Source of the DNA: Helichrysum umbraculigerum
Lineage: Eukaryota; Streptophyta; Magnoliopsida; Asterales; Asteraceae
Length of the DNA stretch: 64,000 bases
Assembly (NCBI GenBank): GCA_949592205.1
Contig: CATIUR010000004.1
Coordinates: forward strand, 98,696,837 to 98,760,836
Direction of reading: 5' to 3'
The notes below the pieces were generated by a model. The model worked only from the letters and a program-made list of their open reading frames with translations. It had not been told where the DNA came from and did no database searches. This document shows, piece by piece, positions 22,640 through 32,715 of this stretch (the stretch's first letter is position 1; the number at the start of each line of letters is the position of its first letter). A program made the translations under genes and the position numbers.

Positions 22640-23193
22640 TGTTGAGACCTGAGACACTGCTAGATTTGCTCAGAATACAAAGTTTCATGCCGCTGTTGGT
22701 ATAAGACTTCAACCACTGTTAGTAGAAGTCAACCACTGTTAGAAGAAGACAACCGCTGTTAGTACATTTGTCTAACAGGGCCACTGTTAGTGTATAGTTT
22801 GTATTTTGTAAGTACTCAACCACTGTTGATAATATACGAGTACTACCCCTGTTAGTTATATACTCAACCACTGTTGGTTAGTCGGTTAGAGATAATTATG
22901 GAATAGATAGGATTTCCATAATAGTTTGATTCTGTAAAGGACTCTATATGTTATAAATAGAGATTCTGTAAAGCCCTAGAAAAGGTGAGACGAATTCATT
23001 CTAGTTATTAGCTTCAAGGTTGTAAACCCTAACACAAGTTGTGTGTTCGTATTATTGTTAATAATATTGAAGCTTTTGGTTAGATATTCTGTTATATACA
23101 AGTTTGATCTTCAAGTTATTAATAAACTATTCCGCAAGCTTATTAATAATCCATCAAAGTAATACATACTAAGATCTCTAGCTGGGATCATCA
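22640..23193 (+). mobile_element. 3' LTR of the Sirevirus
   Basis: 554 bp, identical to the 5' LTR on line-by-line comparison, followed by the AGTAG duplication. Confidence 0.96.
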
Positions 23194-23340
23194 AGTAGTG
23201 CTCGAGAGAGAAACTAGAGAGAGAACTAACTACAAGAATAATTCTCCTCTAACTCCTAAGAGTAGTGCTAGAGAGAGAATTTTAGAGAGAGAAAGAGAAG
23301 AATGGTGTAAGGTGTGTTTTGAAATGTTGGAATGAATGAG

Positions 23341-23350
23341 GTATTTATAG
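23341..23350 (-). promoter_or_regulatory. TATA box of the B LTR promoter
   Basis: CTATAAATAC on the minus strand, with the CCGTATACGG array about 115 bp upstream. This part is missing from B's truncated 5' LTR, so B itself has no 5' promoter. Confidence 0.7.
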
Positions 23351-23463
23351 GAGAAGCTAGTTGGTCTTGGTACAAGTCTTGAAGCATGAAATACAAGCAT
23401 CCAAGCTGCATACGGGACCATCGGACCAAGGGGGGCAAACGGCACCTTACAAGCATCAAGACC

Positions 23464-23519
23464 CCGTATACGGCACCCCAAGGGCCGTATACGGCACCTA
23501 GGGTACCGTATACGGTACC
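23464..23519 (-). repeat. CCGTATACGG dyads in U3 of element B
   Basis: Three dyads: CCGTATACGG at 23464-23473 and 23485-23494, and a perfect 18-bp palindrome GGTACCGTATACGGTACC at 23502-23519. A G-homopolymer follows at about 23528-23545. Confidence 0.9.
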
Positions 23520-24056
23520 TAGGGCCAAGGGGGGGGGGGGGGGGGTTGGTGCTTGGTTTGGCCTCCGCTTGTTTCTCGGTTGCTTGGTTCGTCCGTATCT
23601 TCTTCGTTTGGGCTCTGATTTGCTTGATTCTTGCACCGTTGGCTTCGTTATTCCGTTACGCTTCTAATGAAACTAAGTTTGCCAAATTTGGAAGTGTTTG
23701 ACTTTTACGTGTTCCGGATGACGATCGGCGGGCTTCTAGACTGCACATCTTCTTCGTTCTTCACCCGTTTCTCTTGATTCTTTCACCACCGATCTTGGAT
23801 TTTCCTATTGAATCATAAAATATGCATTAAGATCTGCTTTGATAGGATAATCAAGAATGGAATATTTAAGGTGATAGTTTTTGCCTCGGTTTGCGTACAA
23901 AATGGATGTTTTTACTGATTTTTGTAGCAACGGCCGTATTTAGACTACCTTGGTGATTTTTGATGATAAATGATTGTTTTGAAATGTTTTCACCAAAGAA
24001 TAGTCCAAAAAGTGCGGAAATAAGTACTTAAAAACATGACTTTTTTGGTCACATCA

Positions 24057-25123
24057 AGTATCCCACACTTAAGCGTTGCTTGTCCTCAAGCAACACTTAG
24101 TTGTGTCCCTGTGAAAACATTTTATAGATTTTAGGTGAGTTAGAGAACCTCCAAAAAGTTACCACTTTGTCATATGGGAAAATTATTTAGAGAATATAGG
24201 GAAAGCTAAGATGATCCTTTCAAAAATAAGTATTGACTTTCCTAGGCATACTTTCCAAATCTCGTGATCTTGGAGTATACATGACTAGGCGATCTCACTA
24301 AAGGCGGTCACTCAATTCACTCAAAGTGTATCGGGTTTCCTATCAATCTAGCACAATCGAAATCGCTCAAATAGCCAGTCATGCAGCACTCATCATCATA
24401 AGCTTGTTCGAGAATCGGATCTCCACCACTTAGGAAGAGGACGGCGCTAATTATCCCAAGACATTCAAGTGGGTTGTAATGTTTGTGAGGGTTGAGGGGT
24501 ATGGATAGTGGTGATTTTTGGTTGTAAGGGGTTGCTTATCATGGGCATTCTAAGAATCATGAAAAACTTATTGTAGAACGGAGAAGATAGCTACTCGTAT
24601 TTCATTGAATCTTTCTTTGAAAGATTGATACTCTGAAGCACTTTAGCTTTATTTTCTTTTTTCTTTTTTCTTTTCTTTCTTTTTCTGCCTTTTATTTTCT
24701 TTTCTTTCTTCAGAACTTCTTTGCCAGAGAACTTCCAAGGATATTTTTGATTTTCTTTCGGAAATCTCTTCTTTCTTATCACGGACTTCTTCGAGTCTTT
24801 TCTTCTGGTGCCAATTTTTCGCACCCTTGATTTTCTAATTTTGGTGAACACGGAGGAGTAGATCAATTCAGAAAGAGATTCTTCAAGATGCTTTTCATAA
24901 CCTTAGAAATTCCAAGATAAGTTGTTGGAAATTTGGGAAAAGTGGTTAAAGATATAGGGTTTTGAAGAAACGAAAGGTTTAGGCTCAAAGGGTTTTTCTA
25001 GGCAGATCATCGATACTAAAAATGAGTATCGGAAGGGTTTTGGGCTTGAAAAGACATGTAAGAATGGGTTTAATCCTAAGGAATGTCGAGATCATCTAAT
25101 TGCACCTATACCGCGTACGGTAC
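24057..25123 (-). other. B polypurine tract and part of its 3' tail
   Basis: At 24059-24071 the minus strand reads TTAAGTGTGGGATA just before the LTR: the polypurine tract, preceded by the CTTGAGGACAAGC context shared with element A. The remaining 1 kb is non-coding. It has a pyrimidine-rich (TTTTCTTTCT) run at 24650-24715 on the plus strand. It ends at the TR-GAG insertion site (GGTAC, 25119-25123). Confidence 0.72.
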
Positions 25124-25597
25124 TGTCACACCCCCAATTTCATGCTTTGCGGAAGCGACTGTTTTGGGGCGTGACTAATCAATAATCAAAACACCAAAGT
25201 ACAAGCAAACGACTCTAAATGAGACGTTTTGAAAATACATTACATTACATTAGTTTCCAAAAGTAATACAAAGTTTAAGTCATAAGTTTGAGACATAGTA
25301 GTGAGTTCGCAAAATGATTTCAGAAGATTTTAATACATAACCATTATACAAAATATAATGCAAGAAAATCTTCATGTCTAAATGGATGCATGCGACTCGT
25401 GATAGCTAGCTTATCCTGTAGGCCAGTCCTACTGTTGATGAGCACCTGAGAATACAACACTAAAAGGTCAGCTATAAAGCTGGTGAATCTCACAGGTTTA
25501 ACAAAAACATTGATGTGATCAATATGATTATCCGACGATAATAACCAGTTATAAATGAATAGTGATTTAAGCAATTTACTCAAACAATGATTTTTAA

Positions 25598-25960
25598 ACC
25601 AACGCAGGTTCCTAAACAATGATTTAAACCAACGCAGGTTTTCTAAATGGTGATTTATCAATTAAGCTTCAAAACAATGATTTAACCATTTACGGTTACT
25701 AAATAATGATTTGAACCAACGCAGGTTCCCTAAACAATAACGAAATCAACTAGGATGAAACCAACGCAGGTTTCGGAACATTGAACAAACCAACGCAGGT
25801 TTTTGAACAATATGAAATTAGACAATGATGAAACCAACGCAGGTTTTGTAACATTGAACAAACCAACGCAGGTCTTCGAACAATGTGCAATTAAACAGTG
25901 ATGAAACCAACGCAGATTTCGCCACATGGAACAAACCAACGCAGGTTTGCGACAAATGTG
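25598..25960 (-). repeat. AACCAACGCAGGTT array in TR-GAG LTR
   Basis: About ten irregularly spaced copies of AACC-AACGCAG-GTT, whose AACC/GGTT ends are complementary, separated by 15-40 bp of AT-rich sequence. One copy has diverged to AACCATTTACGGTT. In the sense orientation the array is downstream of the TATA-like box, in the transcribed part of the LTR. It is repeated at 30668-31016 in the other LTR. Confidence 0.88.
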
Positions 25961-26635
25961 AAATCTAACAATGCTAATCAAGACCAAAGAATGGTAGCCA
26001 AACAATGTAACTAATATAGTTAACTGAATTAAATAATCATTTAATTCCCTGAGTTAATAATCATATTAGCTAATCAAATAACATATGATCACGAAAACAT
26101 GTAAGCATTGTATCTCACCCCAATATTTAAAACATGTAAAAATGAGGCTGTGAGACTCACCTGTAGAGCGAGCAATCCTATTGTGCGTACGTATCCCAAC
26201 AGTAATCTCCTAACGTCCTAAACACGCAAGATTGTATGTTTGTAAGTGTACGCGTAGTAGTTCGTTTGTTTAGTTGTTCATGTGGTTGATTACTTCTAAA
26301 GTATTTGTTACGTGTTACATTCGATGTTTCATAAAATACGCGGCCATTGGTGGTGCTTCGGGATTATATTTTGAAAATATAATATTGTTTGTTTTGTATA
26401 AACTCCTTTCGTACATTTGTATACCGTGTCGTTTATCCTTATTTGAAAACGTATAAAGTTAATTACTTAGTTTGTAAAAAGGTACGACTCGTAGTCGTCA
26501 GGTTACAATTATATTTCAAAAATATAATTAAGTTTGTTTCATGTAAAAATGTTTATTTAAACGTATATTGTATCCATATAAATGTTTGTATTCGTTTTAG
26601 TTAACATTGAAATCAGAAAACTGGGCTGGGCTAGG

Positions 26636-26797
26636 TACCCGCCGGGTAGTCGAGGTACCCGCCGGGTAAAACGGTAATGGGTCGAATCCGCCGGATTTAA
26701 ATCAATACGCCGGATTCAATGGATTTCGAGGGGAATCCGCCGTGTTCATGTTTTCTGGGTAGGAATCCGCCGGATTCATCATGAATCCGCCGGATTC
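26636..26797 (-). repeat. CCGCCGG dyads in TR-GAG U3
   Basis: TACCCGCCGGGTA at 26636-26648 and 26656-26668; GAATCCGCCGGATT(T/C) at 26684-26698, 26763-26777 and 26783-26797; decayed copies near 26705 and 26733. The core CCG-C-CGG is constant while two different pairs of arms are used. The other LTR has the same array at about 31706-31868. Confidence 0.92.
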
Positions 26798-27639
26798 ACG
26801 TAACTGGTTCGACTCTGTACGCACAGAAAACATACAAAACCATTTCTAAATCCAAATTTCCGCAAACAATAACTTAATACCAAGCTAGTATACGTTATAC
26901 TACGTAATTTAAACATGAAATAAAAAGGAAAAACGAAACGATTTCTTACAATTTTTGAAAACGAACGGATGTTGATGATGATGAAGATCGCGATGATGAT
27001 GATGATCAAGAAGGAGGAAGAAGATGATGATTATGATTTTGATCTTGTTGTTGTTTGTTATTGTTGTTGTTAAAAATTTGAACCGAGAGGGAGTGAAGAG
27101 GAGAGAGCCGAGTGATCAACTAATGTGTGCGTATGTGTGTGAAAATAATTGAGGTCGGGTATTATAACCGGCCTCAATTATTGAAGGTTGGTAGTATTTT
27201 CCGACCCGTGTTCGCGTACCCGATCGTAAATTAATAAAATCTTTTAGAATGATAAATATCTAAAAATGTAATCGTATACGTTTTAAATCAAAGTATTTTG
27301 TAAAAATACTTTTAAAGAGATATAAAAATATATCTTTGTTTAACTCAAAATACACGGATAGTTTTCTGTATCTAAAATGTATTTAAATTTCAAAGGGAGT
27401 ACATAGTTATTATTCTCAATAATAATACTTTGTTTAAAACTGTTTTTCACCAAATCTTATTTTGGGTTTCTACGTTTTGTTTGGTTCGTGTATTTGCGAT
27501 TATTAATTTATCGTTTCGGTTTATATATATACATATATATATAATACTTGTGTACTTGAGTATTGACACGTATGTAATTACGTGTTTTAAAAGTTTAAAT
27601 TCGGTGCTAATTTTTGGCCCTTTTTGACCGGGTGTCACA

Positions 27640-28288
27640 TTCTCCCCTTGTTAGGAGAATTTCGTCCCGAAATTTGTTCGTAGTATTTATCGTTGTATTT
27701 AAGTTGTAGATCGCGTGTTATCTACGTAAGTCTGACAACACCTATCTAGAGTTGTCTATCTCCCCTTGTTGAACTAGTGCCCTTCCGGCAACTAAGGAGT
27801 TCGAAATGAGGTTTCAAGATGTTTTAACTATTGTGCCTACATGATCAGTCCAGTCGATCACTAGGGAGTAGCTACAATGTGTACTAGTAGCTTAAAGTAA
27901 TTCAGTAAATCCTTGATGGTTTGGTCGGTAGGACAAAGTTTGTCGTTTAGCCAATTGCTTGAGTACAACTACTTTTTGCACTAGTAGCCCACCTTAGACT
28001 CTATCAGTCTCCTATAGAAACGAAATGATTCAGCCTACATTAGCTTTATATGGGATGTGACCCATTGTTTTCATAAAAATATTAACCGGTGTGTTTTCCG
28101 GTATAAAACAATGTAGGATTTGTTATCCCAACACTTATGCAAGCTAAACCTCGTCTCATAAAGAAACTATAGAACCTAAATTGTCCCTTTTTCTCTAATT
28201 CTATTGTGCACTTAGGATCTAGAGAAAACATAAAAGATATCAAGCAACAAGTAATATCTATCCATGTAAACAGTGTAAAGCAATTAGG
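27640..28288 (-). other. TR-GAG 3' untranslated region and polypurine tract
   Basis: The polypurine tract (AACAAGGGGAGAA on the minus strand) lies at about 27640-27655, with the ATTTCGGGACGAAATT context typical of chromoviruses. The other 600 bp are non-coding; I find no remnant of pol. Confidence 0.78.
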
Positions 28289-29371
28289 TCATGTATGAGT
28301 GACCATACCAGTGTTGAGCAAGTCAATGAGTCTAGGGTTCTGGTCGTCATCCCTAGTTCTGAGTACGTAGGCTCTTCCTCGAGCAGGGCCGATGTTCTTG
28401 TCCTTTAGATTCGGACAGTCATTTCTGTAGTGACCTACAGTTCCACATTCAAAACAGGCTTTCACACGACAATCTTTAGCAAGATGCCCAAAACGCTTGC
28501 ACTTCTCACAGTGGTCGCCACAAGGCCCATCATGATGGCGTTTGCACTTTGGGCAGAAGGGCTTGGTTCCAGCGTACTCTTTCTTGTTTTCAGACCCAGA
28601 GGTGTTGGCCTTGATGGTTGCAGGCTTTTTGGTAGCCGGACTTTGGTTATCAGGATTTCCCTCAGGTTTTCTCTTGTTATCACTAGGGTGGTTTACAGTA
28701 CTCTTGACAACAGACGTTCCTTGGCGAACGATCTGTGCCATCAGCTTATGTGCCATACGCACAGTACCATGAAATGTAAGAGAGTTGGATGAAGTAACCA
28801 TCCCTTGAATTTGTGGAGGAAGTCCCCAGACATAGCGCTCAATTCGCTTGGATTCTGTATCCACCATAGATGGACACAGGTGCGCCAACTGATTAAATCG
28901 AGAGGTGTAGCTGGCAATGTCGTTCCCTTGAGTGGAGAGATTCCAGAATTCCGACTCAAGCTGTTGAATTTCATCCCTAGGACAATACTCATCCTTGAGC
29001 ATTTTCTTCAGCTCATCCCAGGGAGTTTCCAGAGCAATGTCTTGGCCTATGGAGTCAGCATAAGTGTTCCACCATGTTAGAGCATCGTCCATGAAAGTGT
29101 AGGTGGCGAACTTGACCTTACAGTTCTCAGGGCAGCTGCAGATACGAAAGACTGCCTCTGTCTTCTCCAGCCATCGCAACAACCCAATGGCACCTTCTGT
29201 GCCTTTGAAGCTCAAAGGATTGCAGTTAATGAAGTCTTTGTAGTTGCAGGGTTTCACTACAGGGGCATTTGGTGTTGTTTCGACACTTTCAGATCGTTGT
29301 CGTTCGGCAAGTACTGCATCAGCCACTAGTCGGTCAACCTGAGCTTGAGTGAACTGGCGACGTGGAGGCAT
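28289..29371 (-). CDS. gag: Gag of the TR-GAG element
   Basis: Intact 360-residue gag starting MPPRRQFTQAQVD. The retrotransposon gag domain spans about 60-220 (LLRWLEKTEAVF, ALTWWNTY, YTSRFNQLAHLCP). A basic, low-complexity linker follows. Then come cysteine motifs: CPKCKRHHDGPC, and two CCHC zinc knuckles, CEKCKRFGHLAKDC and CFECGTVGHYRNDC (about 280-325). The ORF stops shortly after the knuckles, where an autonomous relative would run on into protease. It is the only coding sequence of the element, and its intact state fits recent mobility. Confidence 0.93.
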   Translation of the reverse strand: MPPRRQFTQAQVDRLVADAVLAERQRSESVETTPNAPVVKPCNYKDFINCNPLSFKGTEGAIGLLRWLEKTEAVFRICSCPENCKVKFATYTFMDDALTWWNTYADSIGQDIALETPWDELKKMLKDEYCPRDEIQQLESEFWNLSTQGNDIASYTSRFNQLAHLCPSMVDTESKRIERYVWGLPPQIQGMVTSSNSLTFHGTVRMAHKLMAQIVRQGTSVVKSTVNHPSDNKRKPEGNPDNQSPATKKPATIKANTSGSENKKEYAGTKPFCPKCKRHHDGPCGDHCEKCKRFGHLAKDCRVKACFECGTVGHYRNDCPNLKDKNIGPARGRAYVLRTRDDDQNPRLIDLLNTGMVTHT

Positions 29372-30177
29372 GTTCCTTCAATAAAGATAAGGGACATGTC
29401 AGAGTTTCGTACAAGAATATGATCATCGTAGTTGCATATATAACAGTAATATATTACAACACAAATGACAATCAACGGTGTAGAATAAAGAAGATTGTAA
29501 TCATCCAACTTGCGAGTTCAAATGATTACGAGGATTAAGGTTTTCAAAAGTAAAAGGGATATTACATCCGTACATGTATCAGTAGTTTTGCGGAATGTGA
29601 TAGGAAAGCAGAAAAGATTTGTACTTAGAGGAATACTGGATTCGAATGTTAAAACTGATAGGTGAATGAAGGATGGTCCTCTGATGACCAGTTGGTGTAG
29701 AATAAGGTATTGAAATGTTCAATTCTACCTAGGGTAAGCCTATTTCGAAGAGATGACCCTCTAAGCGTAGGCACATCCCGGTACTATTTTCCTGACTCGA
29801 TCAACTTACCATAGACAAATTCTAAGATGTATCTATTCATTGATTATGTTAACAAGTATCTGAGGCGTATTATTATCCATACTATATAATAGCCTTACTG
29901 TATAAACCATATATACATATCGTCCACCTAGTCGTGTCTAGCATAAAACAATTATGAGTCCCGGTTCTCTCGTGATCAGAGTCAATTAATGCATTCCTGT
30001 TCAACATAACCTCTTTCAGATCTTACATCATCTTTATTTAATTGTACATAGTTGATCAGGCTATGTTAAATTAAACTTGTATGATGAAATCCCTGAATCA
30101 GTTATATCTAATAAGGAATACTGCCTAACGGTCATAGTCTAGGCCCACTACATGCAACCTAGTTCGCTATAACCTTA
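29372..30177 (-). other. 5' leader of the TR-GAG element
   Basis: Non-coding 806 bp between the primer-binding site and gag; the likely place for an RNA packaging signal. Nothing more specific is seen. Confidence 0.65.
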
Positions 30178-30190
30178 GGCTCTGATACCA
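30178..30190 (-). other. Primer-binding site (tRNA-Met) of TR-GAG
   Basis: The minus strand reads TGGTATCAGAGCC, three bases from the end of the 5' LTR. Confidence 0.93.
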
Positions 30191-30193
30191 ATC

Positions 30194-32710
30194 TGTCACA
30201 CCCCCAATTTCATGCTTTGCGGAAGCGACTGTTTTGGGGCGTGACTAATCAATAATCAAAACACCAAAGTACAAGCAAACGACTCTAAATGAGACGTTTT
30301 GAAAATACATTACATTACATTAGTTTCCAAAAGTAATACAAAGTTTAAGTCATAAGTTTGAGACATAGTAGTGAGTTCGCAAAATGATTTCAGAAGATTT
30401 TAATACATAACCATTATACAAAATATAATGCAAGAAAATCTTCATGTCTAAATGGATGCATGCGACTCGTGATAGCTAGCTTATCCTGTAGGCCAGTCCT
30501 ACTGTTGATGAGCACCTGAGAATACAACACTAAAAGGTCAGCTATAAAGCTGGTGAATCTCACAGGTTTAACAAAAACATTGATGTGATCAATATGATTA
30601 TCCGACGATAATAACCAGTTATAAATGAATAGTGATTTAAGCAATTTACTCAAACAATGATTTTTAAACCAACGCAGGTTCCTAAACAATGATTTAAACC
30701 AACGCAGGTTTTCTAAATGGTGATTTATCAATTAAGCTTCAAAACAATGATTTAACCATTTACGGTTACTAAATAATGATTTGAACCAACGCAGGTTCCC
30801 TAAACAATAACGAAATCAACTAGGATGAAACCAACGCAGGTTTCGGAACATTGAACAAACCAACGCAGGTTTTTGAACAATATGAAATTAGACAATGATG
30901 AAACCAACGCAGGTTTTGTAACATTGAACAAACCAACGCAGGTCTTCGAACAATGTGCAATTAAACAGTGATGAAACCAACGCAGATTTCGCCACATGGA
31001 ACAAACCAACGCAGGTTTGCGACAAATGTGAAATCTAACAATGCTAATCAAGACCAAAGAATGGTAGCCAAACAATGTAACTAATATAGTTAACTGAATT
31101 AAATAATCATTTAATTCCCTGAGTTAATAATCATATTAGCTAATCAAATAACATATGATCACGAAAACATGTAAGCATTGTATCTCACCCCAATATTTAA
31201 AACATGTAAAAATGAGGCTGTGAGACTCACCTGTAGAGCGAGCAATCCTATTGTGCGTACGTATCCCAACAGTAATCTCCTAACGTCCTAAACACGCAAG
31301 ATTGTATGTTTGTAAGTGTACGCGTAGTAGTTCGTTTGTTTAGTTGTTCATGTGGTTGATTACTTCTAAAGTATTTGTTACGTGTTACATTCGATGTTTC
31401 ATAAAATACGCGGCCATTTGGTGGTGCTTCGGGATTATATTTTGAAAATATAATATTGTTTGTTTTGTATAAACTCCTTTCGTACATTTGTATACCATGT
31501 CGTTTATCCTTATTTGAAAACGTATAAAGTTAATTACTTAGTTTGTAAAAAGGTACGACTCGTAGTCGTCAGGTTACAATTATATTTCAAAAATATAATT
31601 AAGTTTGTTTCATGTAAAAATGTTTATTTAAACGTATATTGTATCCATATAAATGTTTGTATTCGTTTTAGTTAACATTGAAATCAGAAAACTGGGCTGG
31701 GCTAGGTACCCGCCGGGTAGTCGAGGTACCCGCCGGGTAAAACGGTAATGGGTCGAATCCGCCGGATTTAAATCAATACGCCGGATTCAATGGATTTCGA
31801 GGGGAATCCGCCGTGTTCATGTTTTCTGGGTAGGAATCCGCCGGATTCATCATGAATCCGCCGGATTCACGTAACTGGTTCGACTCTGTACGCACAGAAA
31901 ACATACAAAACCATTTCTAAATCCAAATTTCCGCAAACAATAACTTAATACCAAGCTAGTATACGTTATACTACGTAATTTAAACATGAAATAAAAAGGA
32001 AAAACGAAACGATTTCTTACAATTTTTGAAAACGAACGGATGTTGATGATGATGAAGATCGCGATGATGATGATGATCAAGAAGGAGGAAGAAGATGATG
32101 ACTATGATTTTGATCTTGTTGTTGTTTGTTATTGTTGTTGTTAAAAATTTGAACCGAGAGGGAGTGAAGAGGAGAGAGCCGAGTGATCAACTAATGTGTG
32201 CGTATGTGTGTGAAAATAATTGAGGTCGGGTATTATAACCGGCCTCAATTATTGAAGGTTGGTAGTATTTTCCGACCCGTGTTCGCGTACCCGATCGTAA
32301 ATTAATAAAATCTTTTAGAATGATAAATATCTAAAAATGTAATCGTATACGTTTTAAATCAAAGTATTTTGTAAAAATACTTTTAAAGAGATATAAAAAT
32401 ATATCTTTGTTTAACTCAAAATACACGGATAGTTTTCTGTATCTAAAATGTATTTAAATTTCAAAGGGAGTACATAGTTATTATTCTCAATAATAATACT
32501 TTGTTTAAAACTGTTTTTCACCAAATCTTATTTTGGGTTTCTACGTTTTGTTTGGTTCGTGTATTTGCGATTATTAATTTATCGTTTCGGTTTATATATA
32601 TACATATATATATAATACTTGTGTACTTGAGTATTGACACGTATGTAATTACGTGTTTTAAAAGTTTAAATTCGGTGCTAATTTTTGGCCCTTTTTGACC
32701 GGGTGTCACA
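30194..32710 (-). mobile_element. 5' LTR of the TR-GAG element
   Basis: 2,517 bp. It differs from the 3' LTR by one extra T near 31416, one transition near 31497 and one transition near 32101, as far as I can see. Confidence 0.93.
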
Positions 32711-32715
32711 GGTAC

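Larger units (their letters stand above)
11330..23193 (+). mobile_element. Complete Sirevirus-like Ty1/Copia element
   Basis: An 11,864-bp Copia element in the LTR of B, flanked by a perfect AGTAG duplication (11325-11329 and 23194-23198). Its two 554-bp LTRs show no difference, so insertion is very recent. The order is LTR, tRNA-Met primer-binding site, gag, pol in protease-integrase-RT-RNase H order (Copia type), a 690-bp spacer, a large third ORF, polypurine tract, LTR. A large coiled-coil gag plus a third ORF after pol is the Sirevirus plan. The CCNCTGTYAG motif is scattered through LTR, gag, spacer and third ORF. Confidence 0.95.
9762..24056 (-). mobile_element. 3' LTR of element B, split by the Sirevirus
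   Basis: The LTR runs 9762-11329 and resumes at 23199-24056, about 2.43 kb in all. On the minus strand it begins TGATGTGACC after the polypurine tract; on the plus strand its other end reads TGTCGTGCC. A TATA box lies at 23341-23350, leaving an R/U5 part of about 1.7 kb. A tandem repeat of roughly 65 bp (CTCCTCTAACTCCTAAGAG units) straddles the Sirevirus target site. Confidence 0.88.
25124..27639 (-). mobile_element. 3' LTR of the TR-GAG element
   Basis: Plus-strand ends are TGTCACACCC and GGGTGTCACA. It carries two repeat arrays: AACCAACGCAGGTT units (25598-25960) and CCGCCGG dyads (26636-26797). A TATA-like sequence sits at about 26573-26583, and a GAT-rich trinucleotide tract at about 26968-27030. 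Confidence 0.93.
25124..32710 (-). mobile_element. Gag-only Ty3 element (TR-GAG), complete
   Basis: 7,587-bp minus-strand element flanked by GGTAC duplications (25119-25123 and 32711-32715), inserted in the tail of B. It has two long LTRs (2,516 and 2,517 bp), a tRNA-Met primer-binding site, one gag ORF and a polypurine tract, and no protease, RT or integrase anywhere in its 2.55-kb interior. This is the TR-GAG class of non-autonomous elements. Its gag is of chromovirus type. The LTRs differ at only two bases and one single-base indel, so it moved recently and must have used enzymes from another element. Confidence 0.93.

Noticed and set aside
23528..23545. Long G run as a possible G-quadruplex control element
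   Set aside because: An uninterrupted homopolymer is prone to slippage and base-calling error, and the matching part of the other B LTR is deleted, so nothing can be compared.
23268..23667. ORFs on both strands over the B dyads
   Set aside because: They come from GC-rich palindromes and the G-homopolymer in U3; no protein family resemblance.
25598..25960. Repeat-spacer pattern resembling a CRISPR array
   Set aside because: Units are imperfect, spacing is irregular, and the array lies inside both LTRs of a plant retrotransposon.
25344..26005. Minus-strand ORFs of 91-105 codons, repeated at 30414-31075
   Set aside because: They translate the AACCAACGCAGGTT array in the LTR (hence repeated RWF and CVG runs). 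No sign of a real gene.
28430..29080. Plus-strand ORFs of up to 120 codons opposite the TR-GAG gag
   Set aside because: Shadows of the gag codons on the other strand.
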